This document shows positions 31,039 to 38,651 of a DNA stretch of 57,083 nucleotides, one piece after another; within the stretch, counting starts at the first letter, position 1; every line of letters starts with the position of its first letter. The notes beneath the pieces are model-generated. The model worked only from the letters and a program-made list of their open reading frames with translations, was not told where the DNA came from and made no database searches. Origin of the DNA: Chloroflexota bacterium (GTDB taxonomy: Bacteria > Chloroflexota > Limnocylindria > Limnocylindrales > CSP1-4); the NCBI GenBank assembly GCA_015478725.1, contig JADMIG010000017.1, positions 1 through 57,083 of the forward strand, in the 5' to 3' direction. A program made the position numbers and the translations under genes.

Positions 31039-32108
31039 CCGGGCAACAGGGGGCCGTCAGCACGACCGCCGGCCGCGCCGCCGCGCCGCCGCTCCCGCAG
31101 GTCGAGCTGTTCACGAAACCGACTCCGCTCGAGCACCTGCCGCGCTTCAGCCATGCTCTCGGCGCGATCGCCGCCGCCGCCGGCCACGATCCGGCCGTCG
31201 ATGTCTGGATGAAACGCGAGGACCTGATGTCGATCGGACTCGGGGGCAACAAACTGCGCAACCTTGAGTTCCACGTGGGCGCAGCCCTCGCGCAGGGGGC
31301 GGACGCGCTCGTGACCTCCGGACGGGGTCGAGCGAACCACTGCCGGCTGACGGCCGCGGCGGCCGCGCGAGCCGGGCTGCGCTGCATCCTTGTCCTCTCG
31401 GGACCGAGGCCGGCCGAGCCGAGCCCCAACGAGCGGGTATGCGAGCTGCTCGGCGCCGAGCTTCGGTATGCGTCGGACTCCGCCGCCGGCACCCGAGACA
31501 CCCTCCTCCGCGAGGTCCTCGGGGAGATACGAAACGGGCAGGGGGTTCCGTACGAAGTCGTGCTCGGCGCATCGGGCGTGGTCGGTGCGTCGGGTCAGGT
31601 GCTCGCCGGGATGGAGCTGTCCGAGCAACTCAGCACGATCGGCGTATCGCCCGACTACCTGTTCGTCGGCGCCGCGACGGGAGGCACATACGCTGGCCTC
31701 CGGGTGGCGCTCTGGCGTGCCGGACTCGCGACGACCGTGATCGGGGTTCCGACCTATTTCTCAACGGCGCCGTCAGAGTCCGTGTTCCGCGGCCATCTCG
31801 TCCTGCTCATGTCCGAGCTCCGTGAACTGTGGGGTGAGGGTCGGTCGGCCGGTCGCTCGCGCTGGAGCGATGAGATCATCCTCGACGACCTGACGTCATG
31901 GCTGCCGTACGGCACCGCTTCACCGGGGGCCGCGGATGCGGCTCATCTCCTGGGCGCGACCGAAGGGATCGCCGCAGACCCGGTCTACACCGCGCGGGTG
32001 GCGGCCGGGATCGCCGCCTGGGCACGGGCCGGCCGCCTCGAGCGCAGGACCGTCGTCCTGTGGCACGCCGGCGGCACACCGGCACTCTTCGAGAACTACG
32101 GAGCGTGA
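31035..32108 (+). CDS. PLP-dependent deaminase (ACC deaminase/D-cysteine desulfhydrase family)
   Basis: A 357-residue fold-type II PLP enzyme. KREDLMSIGLGGNKLRNLEF carries the Schiff-base Lys73; SGRGRANHCRLTAAAAARAG and VGAATGGTYAGL (phosphate-binding Gly-rich loop) follow, and the C-terminus has VVLWHAGGTPALFE. Related enzymes are 1-aminocyclopropane-1-carboxylate deaminase, D-cysteine desulfhydrase and 2,3-diaminopropionate ammonia-lyase. The ATG at 31035 overlaps the ureohydrolase stop. It would release ammonia or sulfide from a small amino acid to give a 2-oxo acid. Its place in the amino-acid operon suggests an alternative substrate or D-isomer branch. Confidence 0.88.
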   Translation: MTGQQGAVSTTAGRAAAPPLPQVELFTKPTPLEHLPRFSHALGAIAAAAGHDPAVDVWMKREDLMSIGLGGNKLRNLEFHVGAALAQGADALVTSGRGRANHCRLTAAAAARAGLRCILVLSGPRPAEPSPNERVCELLGAELRYASDSAAGTRDTLLREVLGEIRNGQGVPYEVVLGASGVVGASGQVLAGMELSEQLSTIGVSPDYLFVGAATGGTYAGLRVALWRAGLATTVIGVPTYFSTAPSESVFRGHLVLLMSELRELWGEGRSAGRSRWSDEIILDDLTSWLPYGTASPGAADAAHLLGATEGIAADPVYTARVAAGIAAWARAGRLERRTVVLWHAGGTPALFENYGA

Positions 32109-32178
32109 ACGAACGATCACGTCCTGCGGACTCCCGCTCGACGCGTCTCTCACAGACTCAACGCAGTGGAGGACCGAC

Positions 32179-33372
32179 ATGAACGAATCGCTGCTCAGAC
32201 CCGCGGCCCGACTCGCCGACGTGCCAGCGTCCAAGATCCGGGTCATCTTCGACCGCGCGCACGAGCTGGAGGACCAGGGAGTCCACATCTACCACCTCGA
32301 GATCGGGCGCCCCGACTTCGACACGCCCGCCCTTATCAAGCGTGCGACCGTGAAGGCGCTCGACGCCGGAGCGGTCCACTACGCATCGAACTGGGGCATC
32401 CCGGAGCTGCGGAACGCGATCGCTGCCAAGCTGGGCCGCGACAACGGGCTGACCTACGCGCCGGCGGACGAGATCGTCGTGACGATCGGTGCGAACGAGG
32501 CGGTGTGGATCGCGATGATGGCCTACCTCGATCCGGGCGACGAGGTGATCATCCCAGTCCCGGCGTGGCCCCACTACGCACAGTGCGTCCGCCTCGCCGG
32601 CGGTGTCCCCGTCTTCCTCCAGCTTCAGGAGGGTGACGGCTGGCGGATCGACCCCGAGGCACTCGGGCGGGCGATCACGCCGCGGACCCGAATGGTCATC
32701 CTCTGCACGCCCCAGAACCCGACCGGAGCGGTCCTCGACCAGCCGCGGCTCGAGGCCATTGCGGCGAAGCTCCAGGGCACGAACGCCATCGCGCTCTCCG
32801 ACGAGATCTACGAACATCTCATCTACGACGGCGTGCGCCACGTGTCGCCGGCATCGCTCCAGGGGATGCGCGAGCGGACGCTCCTGGTCTCCGGCTTCGC
32901 GAAGGCCTACGCGATGGATGGCTGGCGCCTCGGCTACCTCGCGGGACCGCGCGAGCTCGTCAAGTGGGCGCTCCGCGTTCACCAGTACACGACGGTCTGT
33001 GCCCCGACGTTCGAGCAGCACGGTGCGGCGGCCGCCCTCGACGGTCCGCAGGACGACCGCGAACGGATGGTGGCCGAGTTCGCCCGCCGACGGCGAGCGA
33101 TCCTCGACCTCCTCGGCGCTCAGGACGTCCTCAGGTACTCCCCGGCTGAAGGCGCCTTCTACTTCTGGGTCACGTACCCCGAGAGCGCCCCGCCTGCCTC
33201 GGAGCTCGCCATGGGTGTCCTTGAGGAGCAGTACGTCGCCGTCGTCCCGGGGACCGCGTTCGACGAGACGCAGGAGCACGGGCTGCGGATCGCGTACTCG
33301 GCGCCGCTGGAGGATGTGACGGAAGGGATCCGTCGGCTCATCGACTACGTTCGCCGGCATACGAAGCCATAG
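32179..33372 (+). CDS. Class I/II aminotransferase (aspartate aminotransferase fold)
   Basis: A 397-residue fold-type I PLP aminotransferase. HLEIGRPDFDTP at the N-terminus, YASNWGIPELRNAIA, PQNPTGAVL, the cofactor-binding SDEIYEHLIYDG, the Schiff-base Lys242 in SGFAKAYAM with MDGWRLGYLAGP, and the C-terminal GLRIAYSAPLEDV (Arg for the carboxylate) are all present. The ATG at 32179 follows GGAGGA. It lies 70 bases after the PLP deaminase gene. It would convert the imported amino acid to the 2-oxo acid that the downstream TPP decarboxylase uses. The donor specificity cannot be read. Confidence 0.92.
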   Translation: MNESLLRPAARLADVPASKIRVIFDRAHELEDQGVHIYHLEIGRPDFDTPALIKRATVKALDAGAVHYASNWGIPELRNAIAAKLGRDNGLTYAPADEIVVTIGANEAVWIAMMAYLDPGDEVIIPVPAWPHYAQCVRLAGGVPVFLQLQEGDGWRIDPEALGRAITPRTRMVILCTPQNPTGAVLDQPRLEAIAAKLQGTNAIALSDEIYEHLIYDGVRHVSPASLQGMRERTLLVSGFAKAYAMDGWRLGYLAGPRELVKWALRVHQYTTVCAPTFEQHGAAAALDGPQDDRERMVAEFARRRRAILDLLGAQDVLRYSPAEGAFYFWVTYPESAPPASELAMGVLEEQYVAVVPGTAFDETQEHGLRIAYSAPLEDVTEGIRRLIDYVRRHTKP

Positions 33373-33400
33373 CGTCGAACCGGTCGGAGGAGGAAGAGAC

Positions 33401-34690
33401 ATGAGTGAGACGAACCAGGCCATCTCGGAGCTCGTGGGAATCCGAGCACGCCGCCTCCTCGACGTCCGGTCCGGGCGCTACGAGGAGAATGCCGTCATTG
33501 GCGTGCGCGGTGAGCGGATCGAATCCGTCGGAGCGCCGCTGCCGAGCGGAACCCGCATCATCGACCTCGGAGATCGCGTCCTCATGCCGGGCCTCATCGA
33601 TTGCCACACCCACGTCTTCCTCCAGGGGACGCGGGGCAAGGCCGACTTCCCGTATCAGCTCCTCCAGGAGCACCGCGCCCACCGCGTGGTGCGGGCCGTG
33701 CGAGCGCTCCGCATCGCGCTCGACCACGGGTTCACGATGGCCCGGGACATGGGGACCGAAGGCGCCGGCTACGACGATGTCGGGCTTCGCGACGGCGTCG
33801 CGGAGGGGGTCATCCCGGGACCGCGGCTCCAGGTTGCCGGCCCGGCGATGTCGAGCACCGGCACGTATTCGATCTCGGGCTATCGCGACGACTGGAAGTA
33901 CCCGTCCGGCGTCCTTGTCGCCGACGGCGCGGAGGGGTGCCGGCGGGCGGTCCGCGAACAGATGGCGTATGGCCTGGAGTGGATCAAGGTCTACGCGAAC
34001 GGCGGTCCGGGTGAGCGGATGACGGAGGACGGCTACATCGAGTCGGCGCCGAATTGGACCGCCGAGGAGTTCAAGGCCATCGTGGACGAGGCCCATGCCC
34101 GCGGTGCGCGTGTCGCGTCCCACGCGACATCGGACACCGGCGTCCGGATGGCCCTCGATGCCGGCGTCGACTCGATCGAGCACGGCTTCTCTGTTCGCCC
34201 CGAGGTCGCACGGAAGATTGCGTCGCAGGGCGTCTACCTCTGTCCCATGCTCCTGCCGACCGAGTACGTCTCCGAGGTCCGGGCCCGCGAGCGGACCCCG
34301 CTCTGGGGGCACACGCCGGCGATCCAGGCGCGTTCCTTCCGCAACTGCCTCGACGCGGGCGTCAAGGTCGTGTTCGGGACCGATGCCGGCTCGGCACCGT
34401 GGACGGAGGTCAACGAGGCCGAGGAGTTCGCGTTCGAGACGCGGCTGGGCATGTCGTCGATCGAGGCGATCCGGAGCGCCACAACCCTCGCCGCCGAGCT
34501 TCTCGGCGTCGCCGGCGAGGCCGGTACGCTCGAGGCTGGCAAGTGGGCGGACATCATCGCGGTTCCCGGCGACCCGCTCGCGGACGTGGCCGCCCTGACG
34601 GCGGTCGACTTCGTCATGAAGGGCGGCCAGGTTCACCGGCCGCCACTCGCCTTGGTCGAGGGTAGAGCGAGACCGGAGGCCACCGCGTGA
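33401..34690 (+). CDS. Amidohydrolase, COG1228 (imidazolonepropionase-related) type
   Basis: A 429-residue metal-dependent amidohydrolase. The HxH is His69/His71 in PGLIDCHTHV; then come Lys in WIKVYANGG, His in VASHATSD, His in IEHGF and Asp in FGTDAGSAP, the full set for a binuclear or mononuclear TIM-barrel site. The C-terminal EAGKWADIIAVPGDPLADV is typical of the group that includes imidazolonepropionase and Xaa-Pro dipeptidases. The ATG at 33401 follows GGAGGAGGAA. It shares GTGA with the first TPP decarboxylase gene. It would open a cyclic amide or cleave a peptide; the neighbourhood suggests an imidazolone-like ring. Confidence 0.9.
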   Translation: MSETNQAISELVGIRARRLLDVRSGRYEENAVIGVRGERIESVGAPLPSGTRIIDLGDRVLMPGLIDCHTHVFLQGTRGKADFPYQLLQEHRAHRVVRAVRALRIALDHGFTMARDMGTEGAGYDDVGLRDGVAEGVIPGPRLQVAGPAMSSTGTYSISGYRDDWKYPSGVLVADGAEGCRRAVREQMAYGLEWIKVYANGGPGERMTEDGYIESAPNWTAEEFKAIVDEAHARGARVASHATSDTGVRMALDAGVDSIEHGFSVRPEVARKIASQGVYLCPMLLPTEYVSEVRARERTPLWGHTPAIQARSFRNCLDAGVKVVFGTDAGSAPWTEVNEAEEFAFETRLGMSSIEAIRSATTLAAELLGVAGEAGTLEAGKWADIIAVPGDPLADVAALTAVDFVMKGGQVHRPPLALVEGRARPEATA

Positions 34691-35220
34691 CAGCCCAGAC
34701 CGATGCCGTCATCGCGGGCATCGAGCGCCTGAAGCTCGATTTCCTCGCGTACCTTCCGTCGAGCTCGATCGCGCCGATCATCGAGCACTTCCGCGTCCGG
34801 AGCGGCCAGGCCGGCTCGCCGGTCGCGTTCCCGATCTCGCGGGAAGAGGAGGGCGTGGGGATCGTCGGCGGGATCGCGCTCGCGGGCCGCCGCGCCGCGA
34901 TGCTCGTCCAGGACAACGGCCTTGGCAACTCGCTGACGGCCCTCACGACGTTCGCCGTCGCCTACAACGTCCCGCTGCTCGTCCTCGCGAACACACGCGG
35001 CGGGCTCGGCGAGTACAACTCGATGATCCACTCGTTCAGCGGGGGCGTGCCCGCCATGCTGGACGCGGCCCGGATCCCGGTGTTCCTCGTGGACCGTCGC
35101 AACTCGTCCGACGACTGGACCGGGACAATCGTCGAGGCGTACCGACACGCAGAGATGACCCACCGCCCGGTCGCCCTCCTCATGGACTTCTGGGCGCCCA
35201 AGGCGGAGGCCGGCCTATGA
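34687..35220 (+). CDS. TPP-dependent decarboxylase, N-terminal (PYR) subunit, ComD-like
   Basis: A 177-residue protein equal to the pyrimidine-binding half of thiamine-diphosphate decarboxylases. REEEGVGIVGGIALAGRRA holds the catalytic Glu that activates the cofactor, followed by LVQDNGLGNSLTAL and VPLLVLANTRGGLGEYNS. Two-subunit enzymes of this type include sulfopyruvate decarboxylase (ComDE) and phosphonopyruvate decarboxylase. The GTG at 34687 overlaps the amidohydrolase stop, and the next gene overlaps in turn. There are no coenzyme M or phosphonate genes here, so it more likely decarboxylates the 2-oxo acid made by the adjacent aminotransferase. Confidence 0.85.
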   Translation: MTAQTDAVIAGIERLKLDFLAYLPSSSIAPIIEHFRVRSGQAGSPVAFPISREEEGVGIVGGIALAGRRAAMLVQDNGLGNSLTALTTFAVAYNVPLLVLANTRGGLGEYNSMIHSFSGGVPAMLDAARIPVFLVDRRNSSDDWTGTIVEAYRHAEMTHRPVALLMDFWAPKAEAGL

Positions 35221-35792
35221 AGCGGATCGAGGCACTCGAGGCGATCCTTCCGGCGATCGAGACCGTGCCCGTCATCGTCACGTGCGCGGCGACAACGCGC
35301 GAGCTCGCGGCCATCTCCGACCGCCCGAACTACCTCTACCTGCTCGACTCGATGGGGCTCGCCGTCTCGGTCGCGACCGGTCTCGCGCTCGCGCTCGACC
35401 ACGAGCCGATAGAACGGGTCGTCGCGATCGAGGGCGACGGCTCGCTTCTGATGAACCTGAATGCGCTCGCAACGCTCGGTTTCCTCGCGCCTGAGAAGGT
35501 CATCGTGGTCCTGCTCGACAACGGCGTCTACGGCTCGACGGCAGACGTCCCGACATACGCCGGGAAGCTCGACCTCGCCGAGATGGCGCGGTCGGTCGGG
35601 GCGGTCGTCTCCGTCGCGTCGGATCGGGGTGGGGTCGTCAAGGCGCTCGACCGCGCCTTCGCGGAGCCCGGCCCGCACTTCCTCCACGTCCGGATCGAGC
35701 CAGGCAACGCCACGTGCCCGCTCTTTCTCCCAGACCCGGTCGCACTCAAGGTGCGCTTCGAGACGTGGCTCAGGGAGCGCCTCGCCCGCTGA
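35217..35792 (+). CDS. TPP-dependent decarboxylase, C-terminal (PP) subunit, ComE-like
   Basis: A 191-residue protein equal to the diphosphate-binding half of the same enzyme. The cofactor motif is EGDGSLLMNLNALATLG ending in LLDNGVYGST (GDG-x25-N). The ATG overlaps the stop of the PYR subunit, so the two are made in equal amounts. The product would be an aldehyde, which fits the aldehyde dehydrogenase gene that lies convergently 37 bases away. The split architecture matches sulfopyruvate decarboxylase, but that reaction has no support from the neighbours. Confidence 0.87.
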   Translation: MKRIEALEAILPAIETVPVIVTCAATTRELAAISDRPNYLYLLDSMGLAVSVATGLALALDHEPIERVVAIEGDGSLLMNLNALATLGFLAPEKVIVVLLDNGVYGSTADVPTYAGKLDLAEMARSVGAVVSVASDRGGVVKALDRAFAEPGPHFLHVRIEPGNATCPLFLPDPVALKVRFETWLRERLAR

Positions 35793-35829
35793 ACCCGCGG
35801 CGGGGCGGTCGACTCGGGCCGCCGGTCGG

Positions 35830-37350
35830 CTACCAGCCCGTCGCGATGTACTTCGTCTCGAGGAATTCGGCCATTCCGACATCGGCGCCCTCGCGTCCGA
35901 GCCCGCTCTCCTTCACGCCACCGAACGGGGCGGCCGGGTCAGAGACGAGGCCGCGGTTCAGCCCGATCATCCCGGCCTCGAGCGCCTCGGAGACGGCGAG
36001 CCCCCGCGCGAGGTCCTGCGTGTAGACGTATGCGATGAGGCCATACGGAGTCGCGTTCGCCGCGGCGATCGCCTCGCCGAGATCGCGGAAGGGGATGATC
36101 GGGGCGACGGGGCCGAAGATCTCGTCGTCGAGCAGCACGGATCCCGGCCGGACGTCGGTCAGCACGGTCGGCTCGACGAAGTAGCCCTTGCCGCCGATCG
36201 GCCGGCCGCCGCAGACGATCCGTGCGCCGCGCGCGACGGCGTCATCGACGAGCCGGCTCAGCTTGTCCCGGGCCTCGGCGTTGATCAGCGGCGCGCACTC
36301 CGTGTCGGACGCCGTACCGGCGCCGATCGTCAGGCGTGACATCGCAGCGCCGAGCTTCTCGGCGAACTCGTCGGCCACGCTCTCCTCGACGTAGAATCGG
36401 TTCGCGGCCGTGCAGGCCTGGCCGCCGTTGCGCATCTTTGCGATCATCGCGCCCTTGACGGCCTGCTCCATGTCCGCGTCGGCGAAGACGAGGAACGGCG
36501 CGTTCCCACCGAGCTCCATGGAGCAGCTGACGACGCGCCGCGACGCCTCCGCCAGGAGCGTCTTGCCCACGGTCGTAGATCCGGTGAAGGATAGCTTGCG
36601 GACTTCGGGTCGGTTGAGCATCGCCGCGACAACCTTCCCCGAGCGCGAGGATGGGACGACGTTGACGACCCCGCCGGGCACGCCGACCTCGGCGAGGATC
36701 TCGGCGAGTGCGAGCGCCGTGAGAGGCGTCGCCGAGGCGGGCTTGAGGACGACGGTGCAGCCCGCGGCGAGGGCCGGGCCGATCTTTCGCGTCGCCATCG
36801 CGGCGGGGAAGTTCCACGGCGTGACGAGGACGGAGACCCCGATCGGCTGGTGGAGGACGACCATCCGGTTGCTGCCGGAAGGGTTCGTCCCGAGCCAGCC
36901 TCGGTTCCGGACCGCCTCCTCCGAGAACCAGCGGAAGAACTCGGCGGCGTACCGGACCTCCCCGCGGGAGTCGGAGAGCGTCTTGCCGTTCTCGATGCTC
37001 ATGATGTAGGCGAGTCGCTCGGCCTGCTCAAGCATCCGCTCGAACGCCGCGCGCAGGAGCTCACCCCGCTCCCTGGGCGGCGTCGCGGCCCAGGGAGCAG
37101 ACGCCCTCGACGCTGCCCCGCACGCCGCGATGCCGTCCTCGACCTCGCCGTCGGCGACCTCGGCGATGACCTCCTCGGTGGCGGGGTCGCGGACGGCCAT
37201 CGTCGCGCCGCTGCTGGACGGCCGCCACTCGCCGCCGATGAAGAGACCGGTTCGGGGCAGGGCGATCTCCGTCCCGTCGGCGGCGAATGCTACCGGAGGG
37301 CGCGATGCCCCGGATCGGGGGGTGGTGTCGGTGCCAAGCCCTGCGGTCAT
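35830..37350 (-). CDS. NAD(P)-dependent aldehyde dehydrogenase (succinate-semialdehyde dehydrogenase-like)
   Basis: A 506-residue aldehyde dehydrogenase. TPWNFPAAMATRKIGPALAAG, FTGSTTVGKTL, catalytic Glu279 in MELGGNAPF and nucleophile Cys313 in NGGQACTAANR, then FGPVAPI and PFGGVKESGLGREG are canonical and close to the GabD group. The first 30 residues are not conserved. The ATG at 37350 follows GAGGAGACGAG. It is transcribed towards the TPP decarboxylase operon and would oxidise the aldehyde that enzyme produces. Substrate preference is inferred only. Confidence 0.93.
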   Translation of the reverse strand: MTAGLGTDTTPRSGASRPPVAFAADGTEIALPRTGLFIGGEWRPSSSGATMAVRDPATEEVIAEVADGEVEDGIAACGAASRASAPWAATPPRERGELLRAAFERMLEQAERLAYIMSIENGKTLSDSRGEVRYAAEFFRWFSEEAVRNRGWLGTNPSGSNRMVVLHQPIGVSVLVTPWNFPAAMATRKIGPALAAGCTVVLKPASATPLTALALAEILAEVGVPGGVVNVVPSSRSGKVVAAMLNRPEVRKLSFTGSTTVGKTLLAEASRRVVSCSMELGGNAPFLVFADADMEQAVKGAMIAKMRNGGQACTAANRFYVEESVADEFAEKLGAAMSRLTIGAGTASDTECAPLINAEARDKLSRLVDDAVARGARIVCGGRPIGGKGYFVEPTVLTDVRPGSVLLDDEIFGPVAPIIPFRDLGEAIAAANATPYGLIAYVYTQDLARGLAVSEALEAGMIGLNRGLVSDPAAPFGGVKESGLGREGADVGMAEFLETKYIATGW

Positions 37351-37633
37351 CTCGTCTCCTCGTCGCGCGATCGCCCACCGGATGAGCAGGCGGACGCGCC
37401 CCTCGATTGTAGGAACTGTCCGACGGATCGTCGCCCTAGACCGCCTTGGTTCGGATCGCGCTCGCCGACGATCGCCGCGCCAACGATCTGGTCGGGCTGA
37501 ATGGGCTTGAACCGCCGGGTTCCACACCCAGGATCGTGCTGCCTGAGTGGATCGCGAACGCGCTGCGGAGGAGCGCATGAGTCGCCGGGCCGAAAGGAAT
37601 AGAACGTGGGCTTGTCGGGAGAGTTACGGCCGG

Positions 37634-38005
37634 CTAGACCCTTGGCAGACTCAGAAGGTTGTTGCTGGTCGTCCTGTCCGGGTCCGTCCGGAGGTAGTCG
37701 TTGAAGGTGCAGGATGGGCACGTCACCACCACGACATTCGCGCGCGTCCCGCCCGCATCGGTGTAGTAGCGGTCGCCACCGGGCTGGTGCAGGTCGCTGA
37801 CGACCGTCTCTGACTCTGGAGAGACGACCAGCAGCGCGGCGTCGGCGCGTCCCTTGATGGTTTCGAGATCTTCCAACAACGTCCGGCCCGGTGTGAACGC
37901 GTCCCACCACGGCAGAAACTCAAGCGTCGGTCCTTGGAACTTCTGCAACACAGCCTTGGCTTGCGACTTTGCGGCCGACGACTCCCCGCCGAGGTGTATG
38001 CCTCG
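37634..38005 (-). pseudogene. Relic of a TIR-like (CAP12/PycTIR-type) nucleotide-binding protein
   Basis: In one minus-strand frame the peptide HLGGESSAAKSQAKAVLQKF continues to EFLPWWDAFTPGRTLLEDLE and ADAALLVVSPESETVV. This is the pattern of TIR-like nucleotide-binding domains (I-GG-SSxA...W-x-x-FxPGxTxLExL...D-A-VLVxSPDD) seen in anti-phage effectors and related proteins. After the weak ANVVV (for RDNVVFE) the homology stops. No start codon exists in frame before the GGESS region, and an ATG lies in another frame upstream, so the gene looks frameshifted and truncated. The match is short and from memory of the family. Confidence 0.45.
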
Positions 38006-38105
38006 GCCGGGCTCAATCCTTGGGCATCGAGGACGGTTGACCGAGCCATTGTGCTTCCGTTTCGGAGACGCCGAGTCATTACCAACGAGGCAGGGGGCCG
38101 AGCGT

Positions 38106-38324
38106 CTAGGCCAGAGTACGAAACGGATAGAAGATCGCCGTTGGGTCCGGCCGGAGGATCAGGGTTACAGATCGCCTGATATACCCGTGTAACTGCGGTT
38201 CATATATCACCCTGAGCTCGCTGGCCCGTCGCTCGGGTTTCGGATTGAAGTCGTCCGGATGATTCACGAGGACGATTGCGTCCATCTCCCGCCCTTTCGC
38301 CTGATGACGCGTCATCAGGCGAAC
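38106..38324 (-). pseudogene. Relic of the C-terminus of a UvrD/Rep-like ATP-dependent helicase
   Basis: The last 72 codons of a minus-strand frame read RLMTRHQAKGREMDAIVLV, then SELRVIYEPQ, then RRSVTLILRPDP and FYPFRTLA. This is the motif V (HQAKGxExDxVxLV) to motif VI (LxYVAxTRAR...L) region that ends superfamily 1 helicases. Motif VI is corrupted (IYEPQLHGYIRRS instead of YVAxTRARxS), and no other helicase motif lies upstream before the next gene. It precedes the TIR-like relic on the same strand. Confidence 0.45.
38296..38323. repeat. Perfect 28-base palindrome
   Basis: The 14-base half TTCGCCTGATGACG (38296-38309) is followed directly by its exact reverse complement (38310-38323), with no spacer. 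It lies where the helicase-like homology begins. It could be a rearrangement junction or a protein-binding site. Confidence 0.8.
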
Positions 38325-38651
38325 TGGGGAAGGCGGAACGACGAATCCCTTCACCATCACTCCCCGTGCAGGTCGTCGAGGGCCATTGCTTCCATGTGCG
38401 GACGCGCTGGCGAGCCGGTAGAGGGGCCTTGCCGCCGAGGTCATCAGCGATCGCGTTGGTCGCAGAGGTCGACGAACTCGGGGACGCACTCCTCCGCGAC
38501 GCCAGGCGACGCCAGGCGCCGCCCGGAGCTGACGAAGCTCGCCGACTCGTTCGCGGCCAGTGCGGGCCGTGTCGGCCCGCGGGACCTTGTCTGTGCCGGA
38601 GTTCTCCTCGTTGTCGGACGCCGACCCTTGACCCCGAGGTGCGTCGGCAAA

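Larger units (their letters stand above)
37351..38651. other. Gene graveyard of about 1.3 kb without an intact gene
   Basis: No intact gene is seen. On the minus strand it holds relics of a TIR-like nucleotide-binding protein and of a UvrD-like helicase (separate entries). On the plus strand, 37441-37580 encodes a protein-like C-terminal stub (ending RIVLPEWIANALRRSA) after a stop, with no recognised family. A perfect 28-base palindrome lies at 38296-38323. From 38325 to 38651 I see nothing I can assign. The base composition is slightly less GC-rich than in the flanking operons. Confidence 0.55.

Noticed and set aside
33338-34636. A 432-codon minus-strand frame opposite the amidohydrolase
   Set aside because: Composition typical of antisense to a GC-rich gene; the plus-strand gene carries all metal-ligand motifs and a good ribosome binding site.
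34687-35792. Calling the TPP decarboxylase pair sulfopyruvate decarboxylase (comDE) outright
   Set aside because: The family fits but no coenzyme M or sulfonate genes accompany it, so the gene symbols were left out.
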